A stretch of DNA of 64,000 nt from assembly GCA_902800045.1 (NCBI GenBank), contig CADCCZ010000001.1, forward strand, positions 1 through 64,000. Reading direction: 5' to 3'. A model generated the notes under the pieces. The model was not told the origin of the DNA. It did not search any database and was given only the letters and a program-made list of their open reading frames with translations. The DNA is from an uncultured Bacteroidia bacterium. Its GTDB lineage: Bacteria > Bacteroidota > Bacteroidia > Bacteroidales > ML635J-15. Positions 1-9,502 of this stretch are shown piece after piece (position 1 is the first letter of the stretch; the number at the start of each line of letters is the position of its first letter). A program made the translations under genes and the position numbers.

Positions 1-82
1 CCCGATCCCATTCCGAACTCGGAAGCTAAGCTCACCAGCGCCGATGGTACTGCGTATTGTGGGAGAGTAGGTCGCCGCCGTC
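1..82 (+). rRNA. rrf: 5S rRNA, 3' part
   Basis: The first ~82 bases carry typical 5S rRNA internal blocks, including CCATTCCGAACTCGGAAG (loop B/C region) and GCGCCGATGGTACTGC, followed by the 3' closing strand. The 5' part lies outside the window, so this is probably the end of an rRNA operon transcribed rightward. A strong intrinsic terminator follows directly. The exact 3' end is estimated to within a few bases. Confidence 0.9.
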
Positions 83-90
83 CTTCAAGG

Positions 91-119
91 TCCCGACTAA
101 CAAGTCGGGATCTTTTTTT
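91..119 (+). terminator. rRNA operon terminator
   Basis: A GC-rich hairpin (TCCCGACT / AGTCGGGA, short AACA loop) is followed by a run of T. It sits immediately after the 5S rRNA and most likely ends the rRNA operon. Confidence 0.88.
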
Positions 120-140
120 GTTTATACACAAATAATTATT

Positions 141-170
141 TTGTTAATGTTAGAAAATTAGTTAATTTTG
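141..170 (+). promoter_or_regulatory. Bacteroidetes-type promoter for the 247 gene
   Basis: TTG at 141-143, a 19-base spacer and TAATTTTG at 163-170 match the Bacteroidetes primary-sigma consensus TTG-N19-TAnnTTTG. The expected transcript would start around 176 and give the first secreted protein a leader of about 70 nt. Confidence 0.6.
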
Positions 171-246
171 CAATATAATTTTTTTATATCTATTATTTAT
201 TTAAGTTATGAAATAGAATATTGTATTATTAACTTTAGTGAAAATT

Positions 247-2319
247 ATGAATAATATTATGAGGAGAATTTTGGCGTATTTATTTTTGACAATTGCTTTG
301 CTGACAAATTGCCTTGCTCAGAATATAAGAATTTCTGATGAAGGAGATGTCGATAACACATTTATAATTAATTGTGACAATGCAAATTCTGAATATTCTA
401 CAAGTGTCTATTTTTTTGATAGTGGTGGTAGCGGAACATATAGACCAAACGAGAGTTATAGAAGGAACATTTCTTCCACAAATGGAGGTTCAATAAGCAT
501 TAAGTTTACCCAGTTCAATCTTGCCTTAGGTACTTTCTTAACTATCAAGGATGCTATTTCACAGCAAATTCTTGTTTCAAATGCTACAGGGACATCGCTA
601 AACGGGCAGACAATTACCTCAAATCGAGGAGCCTTGCAGTTCATTTGGTCATCTGGTGCTACGGGTGGTCCTGGCTTCAAGGCAAAAGTATGGTGTGGTT
701 CAATGTGTCAAGTATTTTCAACAACAATCGTATCTAGTGTTGCCCAGACATATGAGGGTGATCCACAGACTGGTATATCAGAAATTTACTACGGTGTTTG
801 CCATGATGAGGAGGTGTCGTTTACCGCAAATTCAGATTTCCCCAATAACAACAATCTGTATGCACAAAGCGATAGTACTCTCGATTATACTTGGGGAGTT
901 GTTTATATGGGCGATACCATATTGACTCATACTGGTGTTGGTGGAAATACTTTTAGCTATGCATTCCATCAAGGAGGCGGCTACTATATATTCTGCAATG
1001 CTGTTGATTCTAATGGTTGTATCAACAGAAATATAAACACGAAAAAAGTTCGTGTTTCCTTGCACCCTGTTCCGGAATCGGTGAGTTTCTTCCCAGATTC
1101 CGTATGCACAGGAACGCAGATTACAATGGTCGGAGATCCGTATGTGGAACCATGGATAAATTTTAATCCTGACATTTTTAATGTTATATCAATCTGTTAC
1201 GATGACTACGCTTGTTATCCTTTTCATTTGTATTCTCAGATATACCCTGATACTGCAATTATTAATTCTATAGATGATATAGAACGTATATATATCAACA
1301 TGGAACACTCCTACCTTGGCGATTTAAGTATTTTAGTAAAATGTCCTAATGGTCAAAGTTGCTTGCTAAAAGCATATAATTCGGGCACTCCTACAATAGC
1401 TCCTGGTTGGTCAATTACTACGGTAAATAATCCTGATTCATATGGTGGTAATATCATTCATCTTGGTCTTGCCCCAGACCCAAGCTCTGGCACCGCTTGC
1501 TACTATACAGCAGGTGAAGGCTATTCATACAATTTTACCCCTAGCGCTACTCAACCTATGGGTGGAAGTACTTCTTCTGCCAGCAATCCAAATATTACCA
1601 GCATATCATATACCGACCCTTGCGGTAACACAGAAACAAGCTATGTCCTAAACCCAGGCGATTATGCTTCATACGAGAGTATGTCTTCATTGGTAGGCTG
1701 TCCTCTCAATGGATTGTGGACTTTATATGTATGCGACCATCTTAATTATGATAACGGATTTGTTTTTGAATGGGGCATTTTTTTCAACGAAGAGATTAAT
1801 TATGATTATTTGTGGTCATACAGCAACACTTATCTAGAAAGCAGTTTTTCGTGGAGTGGCGAGGGGTTGCAAACAGGAATGAACGGAGATAGCTATGCAA
1901 CAGCCATAGTCCATAATAGCGATACAAGCAATTGGAGAGAAATTCCATACACATTCACAGCAACTGACAACTTTGGGTGTACATACGACACCACTATTAT
2001 AGTACACGTTAAGCCTGCAATGTACGAAGATTGCGATTCAACGATAACTATGAATGAGACAGAACTTACAGAAGAAATCTCCATTATTCCCAATCCAGTT
2101 CATGACATTATAAATATTTACTCACCCGAAACAATTTCGGAAATAGAAATAGTAAATACTTTGGGAAAGGTTGTAAAGCGCGTGGACGTGAATGCATACA
2201 ATGTAGCCTGCAATGTTGAGGATTTGCCCAACGGGCTGTATGTGGTTAGAATATATGCCAATTCGCACGCTGAACATAGCCGAAGTGCTCGAGTTGTTCG
2301 AAAATTTATTAAGGAATAA
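247..2319 (+). CDS. secreted CUB/P-domain-like protein with type A T9SS sorting domain
   Basis: About 690 residues. It begins with a signal peptide (hydrophobic LAYLFLTIALL, then NCLAQ) and a CUB-like segment (DSGGSGTYRPNESY). A middle module contains the stretch NMEHSYLGDLSILVKCPNGQ, which resembles a proprotein-convertase P domain. A cysteine-paired FGCTYDTT region follows. The C-terminus has the type A T9SS signature PNPVHDIINIY...LPNGLYVVRIYA, so export to the cell surface through the outer membrane is expected. GTG at 238 and ATG at 259 are alternative starts in the same frame; ATG 247 is chosen arbitrarily between close options. The ectodomain is clearly homologous to the N-terminal third of the 59236-63846 protein, while its sorting domain resembles that of the LRR protein at 17174-19129. 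Its biological role is unknown, perhaps adhesion. Confidence 0.8.
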   Translation: MNNIMRRILAYLFLTIALLTNCLAQNIRISDEGDVDNTFIINCDNANSEYSTSVYFFDSGGSGTYRPNESYRRNISSTNGGSISIKFTQFNLALGTFLTIKDAISQQILVSNATGTSLNGQTITSNRGALQFIWSSGATGGPGFKAKVWCGSMCQVFSTTIVSSVAQTYEGDPQTGISEIYYGVCHDEEVSFTANSDFPNNNNLYAQSDSTLDYTWGVVYMGDTILTHTGVGGNTFSYAFHQGGGYYIFCNAVDSNGCINRNINTKKVRVSLHPVPESVSFFPDSVCTGTQITMVGDPYVEPWINFNPDIFNVISICYDDYACYPFHLYSQIYPDTAIINSIDDIERIYINMEHSYLGDLSILVKCPNGQSCLLKAYNSGTPTIAPGWSITTVNNPDSYGGNIIHLGLAPDPSSGTACYYTAGEGYSYNFTPSATQPMGGSTSSASNPNITSISYTDPCGNTETSYVLNPGDYASYESMSSLVGCPLNGLWTLYVCDHLNYDNGFVFEWGIFFNEEINYDYLWSYSNTYLESSFSWSGEGLQTGMNGDSYATAIVHNSDTSNWREIPYTFTATDNFGCTYDTTIIVHVKPAMYEDCDSTITMNETELTEEISIIPNPVHDIINIYSPETISEIEIVNTLGKVVKRVDVNAYNVACNVEDLPNGLYVVRIYANSHAEHSRSARVVRKFIKE

Positions 2320-2336
2320 TACAAATGTTTAGAGTA

Positions 2337-2376
2337 AATCGTAGGTGCGGAAAAAACCGCACCTACGATTTTTTTT
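2337..2376 (+). terminator. intrinsic terminator
   Basis: A perfect 14-bp stem (AATCGTAGGTGCGG paired with its complement) with an A6 loop and a T-run ends transcription of the T9SS protein gene just upstream. Confidence 0.88.
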
Positions 2377-2405
2377 GTCTCACATCAAATAATTCCCTAC
2401 TTTTG
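2375..2405 (+). promoter_or_regulatory. promoter for the inositol-phosphatase operon
   Basis: TTG at 2375-2377, a 20-base spacer and TACTTTTG at 2398-2405 fit the Bacteroidetes promoter consensus. The ATG of the first operon gene lies 28 bases past the -7 box. Confidence 0.6.
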
Positions 2406-2433
2406 TTTTGATAAATGCAATGAATTTATAATT

Positions 2434-3225
2434 ATGAACCTAGAAGATATCTGTAAGAAAACTATATTTGTGGCCGAGAATGCTGCCGAAATCATTCGTA
2501 GCCACATCAATAGTGCCGACTACAAAATTGATGCAAAGGGCAAGAACGATTTTGTTACCGAAATAGATAAGAAAACTGAGAAATTCATCGTTGATGAGTT
2601 GCAACGGATATTGCCTGAGGCTGGCTTTATTGCCGAGGAAAAATCATCGTTGAAGGTTGGCGAGATTTTCAACTGGATAGTAGACCCGATTGACGGTACG
2701 TCCAATTTTATTCATGGGATTTATCCTTGTTCGGTAAGCATTGCACTGAAGCAGAACGATGAGATTATTGTCGGCGTGGTGTACGAAGTGGGTTTGAAGG
2801 AATGCTTCTATGCCTACAAGAATGGTGGAGCCTGGCTTAACGGTGAGAAAATTTCCGTCTCAAAGGTAAATTCAGTTTCAAACGCCTTTGTTGCAACTGG
2901 ATTTCCGTACAACAGGTTCGAAATCATAAATCCATACATCGACTTGCTGAAGTATTTCGTTACTAATGCACAGGGTGTTAGACGGTTAGGTTCGGCTGCT
3001 GTGGACATGGCATATGTTGCTGCAGGACGCTTCGATGCATTCTACGAGTACGACCTGAAACCCTACGATGTGGCGGCCGGTATAATCATTTTGCAGGAGG
3101 CAGGAGGTAAGGTCTGCGATTTCTCGTGTGGTGACAATTATCTGTTCGGCGGAGAAATGGTTGCGACAAATGCTCTGATATTTAAGGAATTTTCGTCTGT
3201 AGTTAAGAAGTTTATGAATGAGTAA
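2434..3225 (+). CDS. suhB: inositol monophosphatase family protein
   Basis: 263 residues, the usual length of the family. It carries the metal-binding set of Mg2+/Li+-sensitive phosphatases: Glu69 in AEEK, WIVDPIDGTSNF at 81-92 (Asp84 and Asp87) and the C-terminal YDVAAGIIILQEAGG. The expected reaction is hydrolysis of a sugar or inositol phosphate in the cytoplasm; substrate cannot be told apart from CysQ- or SuhB-like relatives by eye. It is the first gene of a tightly packed group: its stop overlaps the rhomboid start by 8 bases, so translational coupling is likely. Confidence 0.88.
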   Translation: MNLEDICKKTIFVAENAAEIIRSHINSADYKIDAKGKNDFVTEIDKKTEKFIVDELQRILPEAGFIAEEKSSLKVGEIFNWIVDPIDGTSNFIHGIYPCSVSIALKQNDEIIVGVVYEVGLKECFYAYKNGGAWLNGEKISVSKVNSVSNAFVATGFPYNRFEIINPYIDLLKYFVTNAQGVRRLGSAAVDMAYVAAGRFDAFYEYDLKPYDVAAGIIILQEAGGKVCDFSCGDNYLFGGEMVATNALIFKEFSSVVKKFMNE

Positions 3226-3907
3226 CGACGGCAAAATAGAATTGAAGCGGCTTTTCTCTGCATCGGTAATCCCTGCCTTCTTTATGGCGTTGGCTTGGCT
3301 GATGTTTGCCGCCGAAGGTCTGTTGGATGTCAGTTTGTCGCAATACGGACTAATGCCACGTGAAATTTCACATTGGTTTGGAGTCCTCACAATGCCCTTC
3401 CTTCATGGCGGACTTTCTCACATTTTTGCGAATACAGTCAGTTTTATAGTGCTGGGAACCATGCTGTTCTATTTCTATCCTGAAAAGGCGCTGCGAGTTT
3501 TCCTTATATCATATTTCTTTTCTGGTATACTTACCTGGCTTATTGCGTCGGGTGGTGTACACATAGGTGCGAGCGGAATGATTTATGCCTTCGCAGCTTA
3601 CATTTTCACGGTTGGAGTAAGGAGCGGAAACATACGCAATATGGCGGTGTCGCTAATAATAGTTTTCCTTTACGGCAGTATGGTGTGGGGACTTTATCCG
3701 CAGAATACTGGCATAAGCTGGGAAGGACACCTCGCGGGAGCTGTTACTGGACTAGTATGCGCATTTATTTTCCCTGTAGAGGTTGAAAAAACAGAAATGT
3801 TTGATGATGAGGAAGTCGATGATGACTATGACTACGATTCTACGCTCGACGATTCGGATTATGAAATAAAGTACCATTATAAGAGCGGTAAAAATAATGA
3901 CAAATGA
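3218..3907 (+). CDS. rhomboid family intramembrane serine protease
   Basis: 229 residues with about six hydrophobic segments. Catalytic features are visible: the HGGLSHIFAN motif in an early helix, the nucleophile Ser119 in GASG, and His171 in GHLAG of a late helix, which together form the Ser-His dyad. It should cleave transmembrane substrates in the inner membrane. The C-terminal ~35 residues are an unusually acidic, Asp/Tyr-rich tail that probably lies in solution. The gene overlaps its upstream neighbour by 8 bases and its downstream neighbour by 11, so the three genes form one transcription and translation unit. Confidence 0.88.
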   Translation: MSNDGKIELKRLFSASVIPAFFMALAWLMFAAEGLLDVSLSQYGLMPREISHWFGVLTMPFLHGGLSHIFANTVSFIVLGTMLFYFYPEKALRVFLISYFFSGILTWLIASGGVHIGASGMIYAFAAYIFTVGVRSGNIRNMAVSLIIVFLYGSMVWGLYPQNTGISWEGHLAGAVTGLVCAFIFPVEVEKTEMFDDEEVDDDYDYDSTLDDSDYEIKYHYKSGKNNDK

Positions 3908-4835
3908 TAGCGGCATATTGCAATGGAACGACTATTCGTCGTACATACGCAGGACTTTTGGTCAGCGAGTGCAGAAGATTTCTGTGAATGCTGGTTTTAC
4001 CTGTCCAAACCGCGATGGGAAGATAAGCACCGAGGGCTGCATTTATTGCACCAACAAAAGTTTCTCGCCGTTTTATTGCAATTCGGACGACTCCATTTCG
4101 GAGCAGCTTCGCAAGGGAATAGATTTTTTCAGCCCAAAGTACAATGCGCAGAAGTATCTTGCTTATTTTCAGACTTATACCAATACTTATGACGATTTAG
4201 ATACGCTCAGGCAAAAATATGACGAAGCGCTGTCGGTTGATGGTGTTATTGGATTGGTAATTTCCACTCGTCCCGATTGCGTCGACGATGAAATTATGCG
4301 TCTTCTTGCCGATTTTGCAAAAGAAAAGTATGTGGAAATAGAATTTGGTCTTGAATCGACAAAAAATTCAACTCTTGAATTTATAAATCGAGGTCATACC
4401 TACGAGCAGGCTGTTGATGCTATTATGCTTGCGCATAAGTACGGGTTAATGTCGGGCGTGCATCTTATTTTGGGCTTGCCGTATGAAAACGAGGACGATT
4501 TTTACCTTCATGCCGAGAAAATTTCCCATTTGCCAATCTCAACTCTGAAACTTCATCAGATGCAGGTGCTTAGGGGGACGCGTTTGGAAAAGTTGTATGT
4601 CGAAAAACCAAGTATTTTTGCCGACTTGTCGCTGGAAAACTATGTGCGCATGGTTGCCAATTTTATGGACATCCTTAATCCCGAAATAATTGTGGAACGC
4701 CTCACTAGCGAATCGCCACGCGAGATGGTGCTGTATCCAGATTGGAACGGACGGAAAAATTTCGAGGTGTCGCATATTGCGAATGCCTATATGAAGAAAA
4801 ACGGGATGTATCAGGGGCGGAATTATAAGGGTTAA
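3897..4835 (+). CDS. TIGR01212-type radical SAM protein (YhcC-like)
   Basis: 312 residues. The Fe4S4-binding cysteines are Cys36, Cys48 and Cys51, the wide CPNRDGKISTEGCIYC spacing of the TIGR01212/YhcC family rather than the classic CxxxCxxC. Further family blocks are LVISTRPDCVDDE, VEIEFGLES and GLMSGVHLILGLPYE. Members are radical SAM enzymes, likely acting on RNA or a small metabolite; no substrate can be inferred here. It is the last gene of the overlapping three-gene operon (11-base overlap with the rhomboid gene). Confidence 0.85.
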   Translation: MTNDSGILQWNDYSSYIRRTFGQRVQKISVNAGFTCPNRDGKISTEGCIYCTNKSFSPFYCNSDDSISEQLRKGIDFFSPKYNAQKYLAYFQTYTNTYDDLDTLRQKYDEALSVDGVIGLVISTRPDCVDDEIMRLLADFAKEKYVEIEFGLESTKNSTLEFINRGHTYEQAVDAIMLAHKYGLMSGVHLILGLPYENEDDFYLHAEKISHLPISTLKLHQMQVLRGTRLEKLYVEKPSIFADLSLENYVRMVANFMDILNPEIIVERLTSESPREMVLYPDWNGRKNFEVSHIANAYMKKNGMYQGRNYKG

Positions 4836-4848
4836 CAGTCTATCAGAA

Positions 4849-4906
4849 GACTGGCCTGTCAGTATGTAAGGCTGTCAGCCTGTTAGCCTGTCAGACAGCA
4901 AGACAT
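4849..4906. repeat. degenerate GCCTGTCAG/GCCTGTTAG intergenic repeat
   Basis: The intergenic stretch contains several imperfect copies of a roughly 9-base word (GCCTGTCAG, GCTGTCAGCCTGTTAG, GCCTGTCAGACAG). The reverse-complement word, GGCTAACAG, recurs at 26897-27027. No coding capacity is apparent. Confidence 0.6.
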
Positions 4907-4912
4907 TTAGCA

Positions 4913-4943
4913 TTGTTTTGAATAGAAATAATTATTACCTTTG
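4913..4943 (+). promoter_or_regulatory. promoter for the small lipoprotein and addA-like genes
   Basis: TACCTTTG at 4936-4943 is a good Bacteroidetes -7 box with a TTG-containing T/G stretch (ATTGTTTTG) about 19-20 bases upstream. Because the box covers position 4941, an upstream TTG codon there cannot be the true start of the following gene. Confidence 0.6.
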
Positions 4944-4958
4944 GCAAAAAAAATACAG

Positions 4959-5255
4959 ATGAAAAAGATAGCTTTATTTGTTGTAATAATAATGTCGCTG
5001 GCTGCAATATCTTGCCGTGTTCGTAATTCGTGCGAAGTAAATCATTTGGGAACTATTGCTGTTATTAATAGAACTGCTTCTACTGTAGAGCTTAGAGTGA
5101 ACAGCGAAAAAATTGGTGAAATTGATAATCAGAAAGTTCGCACTATCATTAAGCCAGTTGGTCAATACGACATAAATGTAATTAAATATCCAAATATTTG
5201 GGATACGACGGTTAATGTAATCGAGTGTGATACAGTGGAATATATTGTAAGGTAG
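4959..5255 (+). CDS. small lipoprotein, unknown function
   Basis: 98 residues starting at ATG 4959. An in-frame TTG at 4941 is rejected because it lies inside the promoter. The N-terminus MKKIALFVVIIMSLAAISC is a lipoprotein signal with the lipidated Cys at 19. The mature part is short and beta-rich in appearance (TIAVINRTASTVELRV, GQYDINVIKY), similar in feel to small PEGA-like or lipocalin-like domains, but I do not recognise a family. It ends 7 bases before the helicase-nuclease gene, so both are probably on one transcript. Confidence 0.65.
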   Translation: MKKIALFVVIIMSLAAISCRVRNSCEVNHLGTIAVINRTASTVELRVNSEKIGEIDNQKVRTIIKPVGQYDINVIKYPNIWDTTVNVIECDTVEYIVR

Positions 5256-5262
5256 TATATAG

Positions 5263-8200
5263 GTGCAGAGAAATCTTTCTATATATTCGGCTTCGGCAGG
5301 GTCGGGCAAGACATACACTATCGCGTACGAGTATATTTCGATGATGCTCAGCGCGGTAAGCGATACTACATTCCGTAATATTCTTGCTGTGACATTTACA
5401 AATAAGGCTTGTGACGAAATGAAGTCGCGAATAGTTCTTAACCTATTTTTGATTTCAAACATCGACAAGGCAACAGGCAGCTTAAAGAAGAAAACCGAAG
5501 GCATTATTGGTAAAATAAAAGAAAAAACTGGTCTATCCGAAGATTTTATAATCAAGCGTTCCCGAAGTTTTTTTACTCAGATTATACACGACTATTCGTT
5601 TTTCTCGGTATATACAATCGATAAGTTCTTTCAGAAAATCATCAGGAATCTGACCTACGAACTAGACTTGCAGCAGAATTACGAGCCAGAACTTAACACC
5701 GACCTTGTCATATCGCAGCTTGTCGACGATATTATGTTGTTGGCTGAGGGCGATGACGATTTGAATAAAAGCATATCGTCGATGATTGAGGAAAATATCG
5801 AAGCTGATAAGAAATGGTCGCCTAAGGCTGCTATAAAAGGCTTTATAAAGAAAGCCGTTGAAGCAAATGTCAACGAATTAGGCTGCAATGTTAATGCTTA
5901 TGAGGAAAAAATTGATAAAATAATCAGTGATTTTTGTACTAAATTCAGGACTAAAATAGATTCGATAAGAAGCTTGATAAATGCTAATGGTTTAAATGAT
6001 GATGATTTTTCGCATGCCAATGGTGGTATATATAGCAAATACAAGCAATTTTCCGATTTAGATTCAAAAAAATCTAAGTACGTTGATATTGTAGCAGAGA
6101 AATTTTCGCCAGCAAGTTTCTTAAAAGATGATTGGTTTAAAAAGGGATCGAAGAATGCAGGTCTAGCAAGCCAATTCAAGTCGCTAGCTGATGAAATAAG
6201 TAACCTGGATTCGGATTACGAAAGGTTTTGTACTGCCTATGTGCTGAAGAAAAATATGAATCTTCTGCGTTTATTAGGCAAAGCAACCGAAATACTGTAC
6301 GAAACACTTAATCGAGATTCATTGTTCCTGCTTTCTGATGTGCCTTCGTTGTTGTCCGAGATAATCAAAAGGTCGTCGGACGACAGTGGTAATGTGTCGG
6401 TAATGCCTTTTGTATTTGAAAGTATTGGCACCAAGTACAATAATTTCATGATTGACGAATTTCAGGATACAAGTAGGCAGCAGTGGGATATTTTCCAGAC
6501 GATGTTGCACGATGCATTGTCGCAGGGGAACGAGAGTATTGTCGTGGGCGATATAAAGCAGTCGATTTATTCGTGGAGAGGTGGCGACTGGCGTATTCTT
6601 TCGAAGTTGGCAAATAAGGATAGTGATGAAATCCTGTCAAATTTCTGCGAATTGAAGAATCTTGGTGAAAACTACAGGACGGCAAAGGATATAGTCGAAT
6701 TTAACAACGATTTTTTCTACTACGAATACAAGAATAACGAAAGTTTATTTGGCGACACCGCCATTGATTCGCAATTTTTGTCGCTGTACGACGATGTTTG
6801 GCAAAATGTGACTGATAATACTGGTTCGGAAATAAAGATAAGGCTCTACAGCGGACCGTATAAGATATCGGATGAGGTTGCGATGAAACGTTCGTTCGAT
6901 GACATGGTTGCCGAAATAGAAAAATTGCAGCAAGAGTATCATGTTCCACCGAGCAAGATAAAGATACTTGTCCGCGAGACAAGCGAGGCTAGTTTTGTCG
7001 CCAATAGTTTTCTTGGAATTGCTGAAGCTGACAGAAAAAAAAGGGTGCGTTACGATGTTGTGTCCAACGAGGCCTTGTATCTTGCATCTAATCGCGCAGT
7101 AAAAATTATATTGGCATTCATGCGCCACATTCTTAATAGCAACGATAAAATATCGTTAGTGGTAGCATCGTATTTATATTTTCTTGAGAAAAATAAAGGT
7201 ATAACTGGCTCCGAATTCAACAAGAAGGATATGGTAGATTCTTTTGTCAATGTTTTGGGGTCGTACGAAAGTTTGTCGGACAAGCAGTCTTTCGAGATTG
7301 TTGAAATTATGATCGATAGGCTTAAGCTAAATACAAATAAGAGTAATGTCCCGTTTTTGATTGCATTTAGGAATGTGGTGCACAATTTTTCCGAAAGGTC
7401 GACTGCGCTTCAGGCGTTTATCGACTATTGGGACGAACGAGGTTTTATGGAAACATTGAAGATTCCTGAAAGCCAGAATGCAATGCAGGTTATAACCATA
7501 CATAAGTCGAAAGGCCTTGAAGCCGATTATATTTTTATACCGTTTTGTAATTGGGAATTTGTCAAGAATATAGGAACCGAATATATGTTTGTTCCCGATC
7601 CTATCGACAATGGAGAATTTCTGGTTCCAGTGGCCAATAATTCATTCCTTGCAAAAACTAGTCTTGCATCGGAATACAAGGCAAATAACTATCGTAAGGT
7701 TATTGAGTCGTACAATCTGCTGTATGTCGCTTTCACGAGGGCTAAATACGGACTTTATGTGTCGGCATACGAAAAGGAAGCCACAGCTAAAGACGACAAT
7801 AAGCGGGATAAGAGTTTGTCGCGTGTCTCACAATTCCTTGCCGACTATTTCTCTGACGAAAGTTTAGACAAGGATATAGTTAGCCCAACTAAAAAAGAAT
7901 TATTAAGGAAACGTAGGGATGGCTGGGATTTTGATCAAGTAGAAGCTGGAGCCGATAATATAAAGACTAGATTATATACAAAGGGTAAGCTTACTGAAGT
8001 AAAAGGCGATGACAAGCAGAAAAACGATGATAGTTTCATAACAGAATATCCGGTTTGCGAAAGTCCGCAGATGGGTATTGTGCATCATATCCGCGAAAAT
8101 GTTGATGGCGACTGGTCGGCACGGGTAAGGGGAACCAAGTACCATGCAATATTTGAGCATATAATTACTATCGATGATGTAGAACCGGCGGTTGCTCAAA

Positions 8201-8601
8201 TGTTCAATAGTGGTGAGATTGACAGCTATACGTACAAGAATCTTGTCGGAGAACTCGGCGCTGCATTGTCGTGCGAACCCATTGTCAAATGGTTCGATGG
8301 AACAAGCAAGGTTTACAATGAGTTCAATATAATAGACCCGGAGGCATCCGATAACAAGCTGAAGCGACCAGACCGCGTTATGGTATTTCCCGACGAGGTC
8401 GTTATTCTCGACTATAAGTTTGGCGAAGAAACGCATAACAGGACCTATGCTAAGCAGGTTCTCCATTATGCAGAGCTAATCTCCGAAATGAAGCAGTATG
8501 CGGGGATGAAAGTTTCGGCATATATTTGGTATTATTTTAGAAACGAACTGGTTAAGGTCGATTCGTTAGAAAAAACTGAAACCATAAATATGAATAATTA
8601 A
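5263..8601 (+). CDS. UvrD/RecB-type helicase with PD-(D/E)XK nuclease domain (AddA-like)
   Basis: 1,112 residues. SF1A helicase motifs are clear: Walker A ASAGSGKT at 10-17, motif II IDEFQDTSRQQW near 397, motif III VVGDIKQSIYSWRGG, motif V VITIHKSKGLEADY and motif VI LLYVAFTRAKYGL. Near the C-terminus RVMVFPDEVVILDYKFGE and QVLHYAEL form a RecB/AddA-type nuclease core (Asp and Lys of LDYKFG near 1049-1052). The protein should unwind and resect double-strand ends for recombination. The start is GTG 5263, the only start placing Walker A at the family's normal position. The usual AddB-like partner is not in this window; the next gene is a methyltransferase 1 base away. Confidence 0.88.
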   Translation: MQRNLSIYSASAGSGKTYTIAYEYISMMLSAVSDTTFRNILAVTFTNKACDEMKSRIVLNLFLISNIDKATGSLKKKTEGIIGKIKEKTGLSEDFIIKRSRSFFTQIIHDYSFFSVYTIDKFFQKIIRNLTYELDLQQNYEPELNTDLVISQLVDDIMLLAEGDDDLNKSISSMIEENIEADKKWSPKAAIKGFIKKAVEANVNELGCNVNAYEEKIDKIISDFCTKFRTKIDSIRSLINANGLNDDDFSHANGGIYSKYKQFSDLDSKKSKYVDIVAEKFSPASFLKDDWFKKGSKNAGLASQFKSLADEISNLDSDYERFCTAYVLKKNMNLLRLLGKATEILYETLNRDSLFLLSDVPSLLSEIIKRSSDDSGNVSVMPFVFESIGTKYNNFMIDEFQDTSRQQWDIFQTMLHDALSQGNESIVVGDIKQSIYSWRGGDWRILSKLANKDSDEILSNFCELKNLGENYRTAKDIVEFNNDFFYYEYKNNESLFGDTAIDSQFLSLYDDVWQNVTDNTGSEIKIRLYSGPYKISDEVAMKRSFDDMVAEIEKLQQEYHVPPSKIKILVRETSEASFVANSFLGIAEADRKKRVRYDVVSNEALYLASNRAVKIILAFMRHILNSNDKISLVVASYLYFLEKNKGITGSEFNKKDMVDSFVNVLGSYESLSDKQSFEIVEIMIDRLKLNTNKSNVPFLIAFRNVVHNFSERSTALQAFIDYWDERGFMETLKIPESQNAMQVITIHKSKGLEADYIFIPFCNWEFVKNIGTEYMFVPDPIDNGEFLVPVANNSFLAKTSLASEYKANNYRKVIESYNLLYVAFTRAKYGLYVSAYEKEATAKDDNKRDKSLSRVSQFLADYFSDESLDKDIVSPTKKELLRKRRDGWDFDQVEAGADNIKTRLYTKGKLTEVKGDDKQKNDDSFITEYPVCESPQMGIVHHIRENVDGDWSARVRGTKYHAIFEHIITIDDVEPAVAQMFNSGEIDSYTYKNLVGELGAALSCEPIVKWFDGTSKVYNEFNIIDPEASDNKLKRPDRVMVFPDEVVILDYKFGEETHNRTYAKQVLHYAELISEMKQYAGMKVSAYIWYYFRNELVKVDSLEKTETINMNN

Positions 8602-8602
8602 T

Positions 8603-9367
8603 ATGAAAAAACTTATAAGGTTTTTGGTAAGAAAGATTCCTCGTCCGATTCTGATAAGATTTTCGGGATTGTTTTCGATACTTGTGCGACCATTTTACAT
8701 TGGCCATAATGTTACCTGTCCGGTTTGCGGCAAGTCGTTCCGCAAGTTTTTGCCATACGGCAAAAGCGGTAGCGATAACCGTTTGTGTCCCAAGTGCCTT
8801 TCGCTCGAGAGACATCGCCTCATGTGGTTGTATTGGACCGAATATTCCGATTTCTTCAAAACAAAGAAATCGGTTCTGCATATTGCTCCCGAGCAACCGT
8901 TTATAAAGAGATTCAAAAAAGCTGAGAATCTGGAATATACAACAGCCGACCTTGTGTCGCCTATTGCCGATTTGCATTTCGATATTATGCAGATTCCTTT
9001 GAAGGACGAGTCGTACGACTATGTCATCTGTAACCATGTGCTCGAGCATGTACCCAACGACATTACAGCCATGAAGGAGATTTTCCGCGTACTCAAAAGC
9101 GGTGGAACAGCCATTTTGCAAGTGCCGATAAATACCGATTTCAAGGAAACTTACGAGGATGCTAGCATTACCGATCCCCTCGAACGCGAGAAGCATTTCG
9201 GTCAGTACGACCATGTGCGCTGGCATGGTCTCGACTACCCCGACAGGCTTAGGTCGGTAGGTTTTGAAGTAGAGGAGTTCGACATTAAGGAAAAATTACC
9301 AGCAGAAAAAATCGAATGCTATCGCCTTGATAAAAAGGAGATTCTGTATGTGGCGCGAAAAAAATAA
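8603..9367 (+). CDS. SAM-dependent methyltransferase with N-terminal zinc ribbon
   Basis: 254 residues. The N-terminal third has CPVCGKSF (about 39-46) and a second pair CPKC, a four-cysteine zinc-ribbon arrangement, followed by SLERHRLMWLYW. The rest is a class I methyltransferase: SVLHIAPEQPF, a DYVICNHVLEHVPND motif and VLKSGGTAILQVPI. The substrate is unknown; in Bacteroidetes such proteins are often near glycan genes. Only one base separates it from the helicase-nuclease stop, so it is probably cotranscribed. Confidence 0.8.
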   Translation: MKKLIRFLVRKIPRPILIRFSGLFSILVRPFYIGHNVTCPVCGKSFRKFLPYGKSGSDNRLCPKCLSLERHRLMWLYWTEYSDFFKTKKSVLHIAPEQPFIKRFKKAENLEYTTADLVSPIADLHFDIMQIPLKDESYDYVICNHVLEHVPNDITAMKEIFRVLKSGGTAILQVPINTDFKETYEDASITDPLEREKHFGQYDHVRWHGLDYPDRLRSVGFEVEEFDIKEKLPAEKIECYRLDKKEILYVARKK

Positions 9368-9502
9368 TAGATTTTTTTGCAGCTGTTACAAAAATTTATT
9401 TTAAATTCGCACCGAGAAACTATAATTATTGACATTAAAAAATAGAAAGGAAGAACGCCTATAAGATACACTTTTATCCTTAACTTATTGTAATATAGAA
9501 AT

